Origin: CAZYHS01 sp964647545
GTDB lineage: Bacteria; UBA10199; GCA-002796325; 1-14-0-20-49-13
Length of the DNA stretch: 64,000 nucleotides
Direction of reading: 5' to 3'
Assembly: GCA_964647545.1 (NCBI GenBank)
Contig: CAZYHS010000008.1
Span: 4,156-68,155 of the forward strand
Position numbers and translations under genes: made by a program. Positions within the stretch are counted from its first letter, which is position 1; every line of letters starts with the position of its first letter. The notes below the pieces were generated by a model, which worked only from the letters and a program-made list of their open reading frames with translations, had not been told where the DNA came from and did no database searches. This document shows positions 15,863 to 24,571 of this stretch, one piece after another.

Positions 15863-17068
15863 TTATCTGATGAGCGAGCAACCGGCCGCAGGGGCTGCTG
15901 CGTTCTTGTCCACAAGAGGTTCGTCGTCCGTTTCGGCCTCTATCTTGACGACTTCGTTAGCCTCAACGACGGCTGAGATAGCAACCACCTCGCCACCGGC
16001 GCTGCAAAGAACTTTTTCGCTCACAACGACTCCGGGCACAACGCCAGCCAGCGGAGGATCAAGCGGCGCAAAGCTGCTTCCTCCCGTAAAAGAGCTGTCT
16101 ATCCCCTGATAATAGATGTCGTAGGATTTGTTGGGAATAATCCCCGAAAGAACGTAACTTCCGTCTTCGGTTCCGGCACGAAAAAAAGCTCCGGAGACGT
16201 GAGTTCTGACATCGCCCCAAACATCTTCAGAAGAGGCGCGTCCGACCACGTTGACACCCTGAATTCCGGCGCCCTCTTCGTCCACAAGATCACCTATGAC
16301 CGTGCAAAAGTACTGCGAAAAATCGCGACTCGGATAATTTTTTGCGATGGCGATAACGTCGTCGGTCGACAGAGTTAGCTGAGCGCTCGAATAGAGAATG
16401 GGATACATCGTCGGGATATCGTCTATCAAAGAGGCGTCTCCGGCCCGAATCTCTGCGATCGCTTCGATATTGGCCTGAGTGTGATCGAGGTTCAACAGAT
16501 GGCCGATCTCGTGCAGCATGGCCGCCTTGAACTCTTCAAACTCGATTTCCATCACATCATCACGGTCACCGTCAACGAAGAGGCCGTTCATGACTATTAT
16601 GCCACCCACAAAATTTTCTGTGCCGTTGACGATGGGGGCGGCATATCCGACGACATATTTTCGGCTCCCCTCTCCAAATTCTTTTTCGATACGACTGCCG
16701 TCGTTGTCAAAGATGATGACGGGGCCGCCAAGTTTTTTAGAAAGGTTGTAGGGGTCTTCTCCGTCGAGATCAATAACCCCGCCGAACTCGACATCAAGAT
16801 CGACTGCGTCAATTTCAAAACCGTCGGCCGTTTCGAGCTTTGCGTTCTGCCATACGCCGAACAGCTCGGAAATGGCCGCTACCGCCTGTTCATTTGAGAT
16901 GATCGGACTTAGGTCGTCGTCGGTGGCGAACCACGTGATCGATGAGTTTTCCCAAACGACGGTCTGCGGATCAGAACCCAAACTAAATAGAAATGGGTTT
17001 CCGGCCGAAACTGTGCCGGAGGCCGAAAATACGACAGCTGCAATTATTGAAAAGATAAGGTTTTTCAT
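15863..17068 (-). CDS. Secreted matrixin-type zinc metalloprotease, lacking a C-terminal anchor
   Basis: 401 residues. Signal peptide about 1-22 (VSAG). HEIGHLLNLDH at 186-196 is the HExxHxxGxxH-type zinc site of metzincins in matrixin-like form (His186, Glu187, His190, His196). From about 255 there is a carboxypeptidase-regulatory-like beta domain (GDLVDEEGAGIQGVNVVG). The end is AAGCSLIR and then stop; the paralogue upstream has a hydrophobic anchor and basic tail there, which this one lacks. The protease probably acts outside the cytoplasm on proteins. It is the second of two paralogues, 51 bases after the other stop. Confidence 0.88.
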   Translation of the reverse strand: MKNLIFSIIAAVVFSASGTVSAGNPFLFSLGSDPQTVVWENSSITWFATDDDLSPIISNEQAVAAISELFGVWQNAKLETADGFEIDAVDLDVEFGGVIDLDGEDPYNLSKKLGGPVIIFDNDGSRIEKEFGEGSRKYVVGYAAPIVNGTENFVGGIIVMNGLFVDGDRDDVMEIEFEEFKAAMLHEIGHLLNLDHTQANIEAIAEIRAGDASLIDDIPTMYPILYSSAQLTLSTDDVIAIAKNYPSRDFSQYFCTVIGDLVDEEGAGIQGVNVVGRASSEDVWGDVRTHVSGAFFRAGTEDGSYVLSGIIPNKSYDIYYQGIDSSFTGGSSFAPLDPPLAGVVPGVVVSEKVLCSAGGEVVAISAVVEANEVVKIEAETDDEPLVDKNAAAPAAGCSLIR

Positions 17069-17119
17069 CGGACAATCTGCTTTTCGGCCGTAGCGGAAAA
17101 AAGTTGCTAAAATTCTAGA

Positions 17120-18643
17120 TTATCTGCGTTTGAGCATGCGGCGGCGCAATAAGAGGCCGGCGCCGACCAGAGCCAGAAGACCGTAGCCGAACTCGGGGGC
17201 AAAACCGCCGGCGATCGACATGCACCAGCCCTTCTTCTTCGTGCCGCTCCCGCCGGTATTATCGTCGTCGTCATCGGCGATATTTCCGAGAGGCGGAGGG
17301 TTATCCATGCTGATGATCTTGCCGTTGTCGGGCAGAATATATCCAGCTTTGAGAGCCAACTCGCTACCGCAGATGTTATCGGGATTGCAACGCACGACAT
17401 CGGTCGCATTGTTACTGGTGGTCAAAAAGATCGAGTTCGGAATATCGGACTCGTCGTAGCCCTCCATCGCAACGTTAGGATCGCTACCGTAGGGATTTAG
17501 ACCGAACTGGAAATTTTGAAATTCGTCCGGCACCGCCTCAAGTACGACTTTATATTTTTTACAAGGCATGACGCCGTTCAAAATATAATGACCGTTTTGG
17601 GTGTTGGGCGGATAGTAAGAACCGGAAACGAATGTGCGCTGATCGATCTCATCGTCTTCGGCGTAGGCTATAACATTTATCCCCTGAACTCTTGTGCCGT
17701 CCTCTTTGACAACGTCGCCTATGATCGTGCAAAATTTTCTATCCAGCGAAGCGGCCGGATAGAGAGAGGCGATAGCAATTACATCGTCCATGCTAAGGTC
17801 GTATTGAGTCGTCCCCGCGTTATCCTGCAGCTTAGGATACATTGTCGGAATAACCGAGTCGTCGGCGTCGTAGCAATCTTTTGGAAGCGCGTGATCCAAC
17901 CCCAAGCTATGGCCGATTTCGTGGAGCATGCTGGCCGCAAATAGTTTGTCGCTTATATCTTTAGGGTCATGGCTCGCTTCATCGGAAGTTGCGTTCGTCC
18001 AAAGCCCGTTAAAAATAATCACGCCACCTTTAAAATAGTTCGTCGTCGGGCTTTTAAACGGTTCCGACAGCCCCAAGATTCTCTTTTTATTTTGAAGATA
18101 GCCGGCCAGACATTCGGTGCGGTCATTTTTGTCGGAGAGGGCTTCGCAGCTCTTTTTGGCTTCGTTCGCGACTATCGAACCGTCTTTGTCAAATATCACA
18201 ATGATGAAATTCTGACTCGCTGCCAATTTTTGATACTCTTCGTAATTGTCAACCGTGATGTCTTTGGTGACAGCACCTTTATTTATCACCGTAAGATCGA
18301 CGACGTCTATCCTCGTTTCTGTTTCGTCATTTGCCATAAGCTTGGCATCTGCCCATCTGCTGAACAGATATTCCACACAGGCAACCGCTCCGCACTTATC
18401 CATATAATCGCACGGATCGCCGCTAAGAGCCTTGCAATAACTCTCGTTGCCCGCGCTTGGCAGCGGCTTTATTCTGGACGACATGTCACCCGGATCGTAC
18501 TTAAAGCTCACCGTGCCGTCTTTCCATGTGTAAGGTCTGCCGTTCTTCGAATAGAACGCCCCACCGGCAAGGGCCTGCGCAGAAAAAACAAGCACAAGAG
18601 CTCCAAGAACTGCGGCGGCAAATGATTTTTTCGACGATCTCAT
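17120..18643 (-). CDS. Secreted matrixin-type zinc metalloprotease with C-terminal membrane anchor
   Basis: 507 residues. Signal peptide about 1-27 (AQALAGG). HEIGHSLGLDH at 241-251 gives zinc ligands His241, His245, His251 and catalytic Glu242. Paired cysteines at about 70-90 suggest a disulfide-stabilised loop. A regulatory-like beta domain follows (GDVVKEDGTRVQGINVIAY), then an acidic Asp-rich linker, KKGWCMS, a hydrophobic helix (GLLALVGAGLLL) and RRRMLKRR. This tail resembles sorting signals of the GlyGly-CTERM/MYXO-CTERM type. Paralogue of the next gene; the pair shares domain order. Confidence 0.9.
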   Translation of the reverse strand: MRSSKKSFAAAVLGALVLVFSAQALAGGAFYSKNGRPYTWKDGTVSFKYDPGDMSSRIKPLPSAGNESYCKALSGDPCDYMDKCGAVACVEYLFSRWADAKLMANDETETRIDVVDLTVINKGAVTKDITVDNYEEYQKLAASQNFIIVIFDKDGSIVANEAKKSCEALSDKNDRTECLAGYLQNKKRILGLSEPFKSPTTNYFKGGVIIFNGLWTNATSDEASHDPKDISDKLFAASMLHEIGHSLGLDHALPKDCYDADDSVIPTMYPKLQDNAGTTQYDLSMDDVIAIASLYPAASLDRKFCTIIGDVVKEDGTRVQGINVIAYAEDDEIDQRTFVSGSYYPPNTQNGHYILNGVMPCKKYKVVLEAVPDEFQNFQFGLNPYGSDPNVAMEGYDESDIPNSIFLTTSNNATDVVRCNPDNICGSELALKAGYILPDNGKIISMDNPPPLGNIADDDDDNTGGSGTKKKGWCMSIAGGFAPEFGYGLLALVGAGLLLRRRMLKRR

Positions 18644-18657
18644 GTTGAGCCTCTATA

Positions 18658-19257
18658 TTATTTTGCTGAACGTTCCGCCGCGTCGGAGGACTCCTGCTCT
18701 CTAACTATCTGGCGCAAAATCGAGGTAAAATCTTCGACCGGTATTTCGCGCTGATCGGTGTTGATCGCCGCGGCCTCTTTCCCTGAAAGCGACTTTGAAA
18801 GATTCGGGACCCTTGTCGATACGCCTCTGAAAGCATCGCGACGAACGGCTCCCATGATAACGCTTTGCTTGTTGTCCTTTGTCAGTTTCACATCGTAAAC
18901 GCCGAAATTGAGACCGGCCACAGAATAGACTCCGCTGCTGCCGCCGGTGAGAAACACCACCACTTCGTTGTTTGCGTCGATCTTTCTGTCGGTGAGAAAT
19001 CTGATCTTGTCTCCGGCCTTAACATCGCCTTTTATCACTTCGAGGACTTCGGCGTTGACCGATCTAATGACCCGACGCTGCGATCTGCTTTGGGCCTGTT
19101 CGACCTCGTTGGCTTTGACCCTGACAACAAGATTTGCGTCCTTGGCAAGACGATCGACGGCGACCGAGCTCGCCAAAACCTGATCGGCTCGTGAAATCCC
19201 GCCAAACATCGTAAGAGCAAAGGCAAAGACAAGCAACGCGGCAACTTTTTTATTCAT
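18658..19257 (-). CDS. Exported protein of unknown function, first gene of the protease operon
   Basis: 199 residues with a signal peptide (about 1-24, ISRADQ). Not recognised. The body holds VVRVKANEVEQAQSRSQRRV, VEVIKGDVKAGDKIRFLT-type strands and VVVFLTGGSSGVYSVAG, which looks like a small beta-rich domain often seen beside matrixin-like proteins. It lies 14 bases upstream of the first protease, so the three genes are co-transcribed. It could be a partner, substrate or inhibitor of the proteases; none is proven. AAGGAG lies close before the ATG. Confidence 0.72.
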   Translation of the reverse strand: MNKKVAALLVFAFALTMFGGISRADQVLASSVAVDRLAKDANLVVRVKANEVEQAQSRSQRRVIRSVNAEVLEVIKGDVKAGDKIRFLTDRKIDANNEVVVFLTGGSSGVYSVAGLNFGVYDVKLTKDNKQSVIMGAVRRDAFRGVSTRVPNLSKSLSGKEAAAINTDQREIPVEDFTSILRQIVREQESSDAAERSAK

Positions 19258-19401
19258 AAAATGAATCTCCTTTTTTTAGCTTTGCGATAATAGCCCAGCT
19301 CGAGCCCGCCGGTCAACAGAAAGCTCGCCCCATCCGGCTTAAGAACTGCGTTAATAACAGTTGCGCCGGCCGCCGCATTTTGTGTATATTCCGCGCAATT
19401 T

Positions 19402-20304
19402 ATGGCTAAGAACGAAAAAGAAGGCGCCGAAAAGACGGTTATAACGCAGGTCACCCACATCGAAGAATCGCAGGCCAAGAAAGCTTACATTATGTTTCTT
19501 TCGGGGCCGCTCATGGGAAAAATGATAAACCTCAATGACGGTCAGACCATCATTGGAAGAGCCCCCGACGCCGGCATAGTCATCAACGACCAGAGAATAT
19601 CTAGGCATCATCTTAAGATCGAGCACTCAGGCGACGACGTAACGATATCAGATCTTGGCTCGACCAACGGCACGTTCGTGAACGGTATACGCATCGCAAA
19701 ATCGCAAAAACTATCGGACGGCGACAAGATCCAGATAAGCTCTGTCACTATCTTCAAGTTCGCGTTTGAAGACGAGACCGGACATATATTTCAGGAAGAG
19801 TTCTATAAAATGGCCATTCTCGATCCGGTCACAAACATACACAATAAACGTTTTTTCATAAGCCGACTCAAAGAGGAGTTCAGCCTTTCAAAACGCAACA
19901 AAACGAATCTGTCGATACTGATGATAGATATCGATTTTTTTAAGAAGGTCAACGACACCTACGGTCATCTCGCCGGCGACATGATACTCAACCAGCTGGC
20001 CAAGATATTCAAAACAATGTTGCGAAGCGAAGATATCCTTGCCCGTTACGGCGGCGAAGAATTCATCATAGCCCTGAGAAGCACGAATCGCGAAGGGGCT
20101 CTCATACTTGCCGAACGCATACGTAAAAAGGTCGAAGAGACGCAGCTCGTCTTCGAAGACCAGAAGATATCAATCACGATATCGATCGGCGTCGCCTCGC
20201 TTGACGAAGGGTGCGACCACAAGGACATCGACGCCATAATCAAAGACGCCGACACAAAGCTCTACACATCGAAAGAGAACGGCAGGAACAAGGTCACCGC
20301 CTGA
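19402..20304 (+). CDS. FHA-domain diguanylate cyclase
   Basis: 300 residues. An FHA domain at about 35-115 (IIGRAPDAG, RISRHHLKI, LGSTNGTFVNG) should bind phosphothreonine peptides. A GGDEF domain at about 135-298 has active-site motif RYGGEEF, metal residues in IDIDFFKKVNDTYGH, and an RxxD inhibitory site (RSED) five residues before GGEEF, so product inhibition by c-di-GMP is expected. It makes c-di-GMP from GTP in the cytoplasm under control of a Ser/Thr kinase signal. No kinase lies in the window. It is divergent from the protease operon with 144 bases between. Confidence 0.93.
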   Translation: MAKNEKEGAEKTVITQVTHIEESQAKKAYIMFLSGPLMGKMINLNDGQTIIGRAPDAGIVINDQRISRHHLKIEHSGDDVTISDLGSTNGTFVNGIRIAKSQKLSDGDKIQISSVTIFKFAFEDETGHIFQEEFYKMAILDPVTNIHNKRFFISRLKEEFSLSKRNKTNLSILMIDIDFFKKVNDTYGHLAGDMILNQLAKIFKTMLRSEDILARYGGEEFIIALRSTNREGALILAERIRKKVEETQLVFEDQKISITISIGVASLDEGCDHKDIDAIIKDADTKLYTSKENGRNKVTA

Positions 20305-20313
20305 TCCATAATA

Positions 20314-21741
20314 ATGGAATTGAATTTACCAAAAGAATGCGGCGAAATCATCGGCGCAAAAGATCCGCGAATTGAAGGCTTTAAAAGCGACGCCGTAATG
20401 AGCGGCAGCCCCGACGCGGTCGCCCGCCCGCGCGACTGGCAGGAGGTCAAAGAGATCCTCAAATTCTGCAACGGCAACGCTTTACCCTTGACCGTCTGCG
20501 GCGCACGAACATCAATGACGGGGGCCTCCGTTGCCGAAAACGGCCTGCTGATGACCACCTCGCACTTCGACAAGCTCATCGACATTGGAACAAATAACGG
20601 CAGACCCTACGCCGTTACGGAGCCGGGACTCATCGCCTCGACATTTCAACGAGAGGTCGAGATGTCTGGCTATCATTATCCAGTCGTGCCGACCTCATGC
20701 GACGACGCTTTTGTCGGCGGCACGGTCTCCACAAACGCAACCGGAGAAGATTTCTACCGCTACGGCCCGACCCGCAGCTTCGTGCGCGAGCTCACAATTA
20801 TCACATTAAACGGCGAAGAAAAAACTCTAAGCAGAACAAAGAGCCCCCCTCCTTCTCAAAAGGGCCGCGGAGGCTATTTTCTTGGCGGAGAAGAGATAGA
20901 CCGGCTCATCGGAAGCGAAGGAACGCTCGGAGTCATCAAACGGATCGTTTTCGATCTGCTGGAACGTGTCCCCGAAATTTTCCAGCTTGTAGTTCCGTTC
21001 ACGGGCAATCTTGAAGCTCTCTCTTTTATCGACGAAATCAACCGCGGGCATAAACTGCCGAGGGCCCTCGAATTTATCGACTCCACCTCTCTGGAAATAA
21101 TGAAGACCCACCCAAAGTGCTTCGGGCTTTCCGACAAGGTGAAGTCGCTGGTGCTCATTAAGGACGAAATCGAAGAGGAAAAAGATCCGGAAAGCGCTGC
21201 GGCAAACTGGTTCGAACTCATCGAAAAGACCCAAGCCTCAAAACACACCGTCATTGACGAAATCTTGGCGGCGATTACGAAAAGGCAAAAAGAGGAACTT
21301 CATCAGTTAAGGCATCACATACCGGCTCGGATCGGCGAGATACGCCAAGCCTATGAAAAAAACGGCGGAGGGAAGACCGGCGGCGACTGGTGGGTCCCGC
21401 GCAACCGCATGCTCGAGGCCCTGTCGCAATTTTACAAAGAATCTGCCCCGCTTGGGATCGACTTCGTAGCCTACGGGCATTTGGGGGACGGTCATCCTCA
21501 CACGAATTTCCTATGCAAGAACGCGTCGGAAAAAAAGCTCGCTAGCGAAATGGCCATCCAACAGGCCAAACGCGCCGTCGAACTTGGAGGAGGAGTCGCG
21601 GCCGAACACGGCATCGGCAAAACAAAACGGCACCTGCTCCATCTTCAGCACGATTTCAAGGTCATCGCATCAATGCGCGCCTTAAAAGAGAGTTTCGACC
21701 CCAAATGGATACTCGGCCGCGGAAATATCCTCTCCCCTTGA
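20314..21741 (+). CDS. GlcD-like FAD-linked oxidase (glycolate/D-lactate dehydrogenase family)
   Basis: 475 residues. An FAD-binding PCMH domain at about 35-215 (VCGARTSMTGASV, TSCDDAFVGGTVSTNATG, GSEGTLGVIKR) is followed by an FAD-oxidase C-terminal domain with YGHLGDGHPHTNF and GGGVAAEHGIGKTKR. It oxidises a 2-hydroxy acid to a 2-oxo acid; the substrate cannot be fixed. The iron-sulfur partner (GlcF) is not nearby. It lies 9 bases after the cyclase gene. Confidence 0.85.
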   Translation: MELNLPKECGEIIGAKDPRIEGFKSDAVMSGSPDAVARPRDWQEVKEILKFCNGNALPLTVCGARTSMTGASVAENGLLMTTSHFDKLIDIGTNNGRPYAVTEPGLIASTFQREVEMSGYHYPVVPTSCDDAFVGGTVSTNATGEDFYRYGPTRSFVRELTIITLNGEEKTLSRTKSPPPSQKGRGGYFLGGEEIDRLIGSEGTLGVIKRIVFDLLERVPEIFQLVVPFTGNLEALSFIDEINRGHKLPRALEFIDSTSLEIMKTHPKCFGLSDKVKSLVLIKDEIEEEKDPESAAANWFELIEKTQASKHTVIDEILAAITKRQKEELHQLRHHIPARIGEIRQAYEKNGGGKTGGDWWVPRNRMLEALSQFYKESAPLGIDFVAYGHLGDGHPHTNFLCKNASEKKLASEMAIQQAKRAVELGGGVAAEHGIGKTKRHLLHLQHDFKVIASMRALKESFDPKWILGRGNILSP

Positions 21742-21767
21742 CTTATTTTGTGCCTTCGGGCTAGAAG
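21738..21767 (+). promoter_or_regulatory. Possible promoter for the parvulin-pdxA operon
   Basis: TTGACT (21738-21743) overlaps the oxidase stop codon and TAGAAG (21762-21767) follows after 18 bases, 15 bases before the first parvulin gene. The leader would be very short, so the call is tentative. Confidence 0.3.
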
Positions 21768-21781
21768 CCAAAGTCCCCAAT

Positions 21782-22762
21782 ATGAAAAGACTTTTTTTAA
21801 ATCTGGCGGTCATTTTCGCCGTTTTAACTATTGCATGCTCGTCCGGCACATCTAAAGAACTTGCAAAAGTTGACGGCCAAAAAATTCCGTTCGACGAATT
21901 CAAAATCGCCCTCAGATTGGAGCTTGAAAAATACGACACATCGACGATCCTCCCCGACGAAAAGTTCGCTCGAATCAAAGAGGGGCTTCTTGAAGAGATG
22001 GTTCGCGACCGGATAATCGGGCTGGAGGCAAAACGTCTGGGGATAAGCATTTCAACCGAAGAACTTAACGACCATTTACTCCGTCATAAAAGTAAGTACA
22101 GCGAAGCGGCGTTCAGAAAAATGTTGCAAATAAAGGGGGTCGGTTACGACCAATGGCAAAATGACCGAGAACGCGAGCTCCTTGCGGAGAAGGTCATCGA
22201 TAGAGAGGTCGTGGCCAAAATAGAAATTTCCGAACGAGAGATAGAACGCTATTACAAAACGCACAAAAGGGAATTCACTCATCAAGACGAGGTCCGTGCG
22301 CGCCAGATAGTTACCGACGATCCGAAATCGGCCGAAGATCTCTGGAAGAAAGCAAAGGCCGGCGAAAATTTTGCCGCCCTCGCCCAGCAGTTCTCGATCG
22401 CTCCGGAAGCCAAGCGCGGCGGCGATCTAGGCTGGTTCGAACGTGGAGTAATGCCGAAAATATTCGACGAAGCGTGTTTTCCTCTTCCGATGAACGAGGT
22501 CAGCCCGATAATTAAAACGGAGTTCGGCTACCATATTTTTAAGGTGGTGGACAGAAGGCCGGCCGCTTCAAGACCGCTGGCTTCCGTCAAAGATATCATC
22601 GTCAATAAGCTTAGACAGGAAAAGATGGCCGACGCCTATATAAAATGGTACGAGCCGCTTCGCAAAAAAGCAAAAGTTGAACTCGATAAAAAAGTTTTTG
22701 AAGAGCTGACTCAAACCGAGTTTTCGCATCCAAAGACCGACGCAACGGAGAATAACAAATGA
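21782..22762 (+). CDS. Parvulin-type peptidyl-prolyl isomerase lipoprotein
   Basis: 326 residues. Lipobox LTIAC puts Cys19 as the lipidated residue, so the protein is anchored to a membrane and faces the periplasm. A SurA-N-like helical region (30-160) precedes a rotamase domain at about 165-275 with VRARQIVTDD, FAALAQQFSIAPEAKRGGD and FGYHIFKVVDRR, the PpiC pattern. It probably chaperones exported or outer-membrane proteins, like PrsA or SurA. It overlaps the next parvulin gene by 4 bases (ATGA). Confidence 0.9.
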   Translation: MKRLFLNLAVIFAVLTIACSSGTSKELAKVDGQKIPFDEFKIALRLELEKYDTSTILPDEKFARIKEGLLEEMVRDRIIGLEAKRLGISISTEELNDHLLRHKSKYSEAAFRKMLQIKGVGYDQWQNDRERELLAEKVIDREVVAKIEISEREIERYYKTHKREFTHQDEVRARQIVTDDPKSAEDLWKKAKAGENFAALAQQFSIAPEAKRGGDLGWFERGVMPKIFDEACFPLPMNEVSPIIKTEFGYHIFKVVDRRPAASRPLASVKDIIVNKLRQEKMADAYIKWYEPLRKKAKVELDKKVFEELTQTEFSHPKTDATENNK

Positions 22763-23700
22763 AAAAATTACTGCTGTCTGTTTTAATTTTAATATCGACT
22801 TTTGCCTATGCCGAAACGGCAGACAGAATTGTGGCCATCGTGGGAAGCGACGTCATCACCCTCTACGACCTCGACACAGCGATGGCCTCAAAGCTCAATT
22901 CGATCAAGTCGTCGCCAAACCGCGACGGCGCTTATAAAGCCGCAAAGAGCGAAGCGCTCGACAGACTGATCGACGACAGGCTACTCACTCAGGCGATGGA
23001 GAGCAGCAAAATAAGTGTTACCAACGAAGAGATCGCAAGAGCGATTTCGAACATTTGCTCTCAAAACGGCATAACGATCGATGCTCTCAGGGCCGAACTT
23101 TCGTCAAAGGGGGTCGCTTTCGAATCTTACAAGAACGACATCAAGCAGAGCATCATGCGCATGAAATTCGTAAATCAGGAGATCGGGCAACGCGTAAAAA
23201 TATCCGATGCCGAAATGCGTGATTATTACAACAAACACATGAACGAGTTCTCGGCTGCAAAATCGGCTCACATCGCCCAGATCGTGCTTCCACTTGAAGA
23301 CGGCGTGACCATGCAACAGCTTAAAACAAAGGCGCAGGAGATAGTTTCAAAGGCAAGAAGCGGCCACTCGTTCGCGGAACTTGCGAGGCAGCATTCAAAA
23401 GCCTCCAACGCCTCGTTGGGCGGCGATCTCGGAGTGGTCGATCCCATGAAGCTTAACCCTGACGTGGCGAACATCCTTGCAAAAATGAGAACCGGCCAGA
23501 TAAGCGATCCGATTGCCTCTCCCGCCGGCATCGTGATAATACACCTCATCGATCGAGCTCAAGCCAGCGAAGCCGATTTTGAAAAGATGAAAGATTCAAT
23601 AAACAACAAAATGTATGAAAGCCGCGTTCAGGACGAACTGGCAAACTTTCTCGGCGAAATGAGAAGAAAAACATACATCGAGATTAAAGATGCAAAATAG
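22759..23700 (+). CDS. surA: SurA-like periplasmic chaperone/parvulin
   Basis: 313 residues with a signal peptide (1-18, FAYAE) and the SurA opening ADRIVAIVGSDVITLYDL. The N-terminal SurA domain (20-165) is followed by a single rotamase domain (about 170-265; HIAQIVLPLED, LARQHSKASNASLGGDLG). E. coli SurA has two rotamase domains and 428 residues; this has one. It should fold outer-membrane proteins such as the porin at 809. surA next to pdxA is also the E. coli gene order. Confidence 0.85.
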   Translation: MKKLLLSVLILISTFAYAETADRIVAIVGSDVITLYDLDTAMASKLNSIKSSPNRDGAYKAAKSEALDRLIDDRLLTQAMESSKISVTNEEIARAISNICSQNGITIDALRAELSSKGVAFESYKNDIKQSIMRMKFVNQEIGQRVKISDAEMRDYYNKHMNEFSAAKSAHIAQIVLPLEDGVTMQQLKTKAQEIVSKARSGHSFAELARQHSKASNASLGGDLGVVDPMKLNPDVANILAKMRTGQISDPIASPAGIVIIHLIDRAQASEADFEKMKDSINNKMYESRVQDELANFLGEMRRKTYIEIKDAK

Positions 23701-24559
23701 GCCGAAGATAGCCCTCACCTGCGGTTGCCCGTGTGGCGTCGGCGCCGAAATCGCCGGAAAAGCAGCAGCGGACGAGCGAATAAAAAACGCGTGCGAGATT
23801 ATTTTGTGCGGCGCAAATGGTGTGGAAGATAAAAAACTTTCTCCATCGGAATGCGGAAGCATTTCGGCAGCTGCTATCGACGAGGCCGTAAAGTTCGCGA
23901 TGTCCGGTAAAGCGCAAGCGATCGTCACAGCACCAATAAACAAGTCGCATTGGCACGCCGCCGGCATTCCATTCGCCGGTCACACGGAATATTTGGCTCA
24001 TGTCGCCGGATGCAAAGAAGTGGCGATGATGATGCACTCCCCGAAATTGATCGTTACCCTTGCAACGACCCATGTGGCGGTTGCAAAACTTCCACAGTCG
24101 CTCACTATCGAAAAAATATTTTCGGCCGCAAAGCTCACGTGCGAATTTATAAACAACGGCGGCGGTAAACCGGTCGCAATTTGCGGTTTCAACCCTCACG
24201 CCGGAGACAACGGCATGTTCGGCGACGAAGAGAACCTTATCGTAAGACCGGCCATTGAAGAGCTAAAGAGCAAAGGATTTAACGTTAGCGGGCCGCATCC
24301 GGCCGATACGGTCTTCTGGCAGGCGTCGCGCGGACGCTATTCGGCGGTCGTTGCTATGTATCACGATCAGGGGCTTTGCGCTGTGAAAACCCTTGATTTT
24401 GAAAATACGGTTAATGTAACTCTAGGATTACCGTTCATAAGGACCAGCCCCGACCACGGCACCGCCGAAGATATTGCCGGCAAGGGAGTGGCCGATCACA
24501 ATAATCTTGTCGAAGCGATTTTACTGGCGGCAAAACTTGCCAACGCAAGAAACAGTTAA
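23690..24559 (+). CDS. pdxA: 4-hydroxythreonine-4-phosphate dehydrogenase
   Basis: 289 residues, somewhat short for PdxA (about 330). Shown by MQNRPKIALTCGCPCGVGAE, FAGHTEYLAHVAGC, metal-binding MYHDQGL and TSPDHGTAEDIAGKG. It oxidises 4-phosphohydroxy-threonine in the DXP-dependent pyridoxal-phosphate pathway. The usual GDP/GDPxGIG opening is changed to CGCPCGVGAE. It overlaps surA by 11 bases. Confidence 0.92.
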   Translation: MQNRPKIALTCGCPCGVGAEIAGKAAADERIKNACEIILCGANGVEDKKLSPSECGSISAAAIDEAVKFAMSGKAQAIVTAPINKSHWHAAGIPFAGHTEYLAHVAGCKEVAMMMHSPKLIVTLATTHVAVAKLPQSLTIEKIFSAAKLTCEFINNGGGKPVAICGFNPHAGDNGMFGDEENLIVRPAIEELKSKGFNVSGPHPADTVFWQASRGRYSAVVAMYHDQGLCAVKTLDFENTVNVTLGLPFIRTSPDHGTAEDIAGKGVADHNNLVEAILLAAKLANARNS

Positions 24560-24571
24560 AGGAGATCAGAT

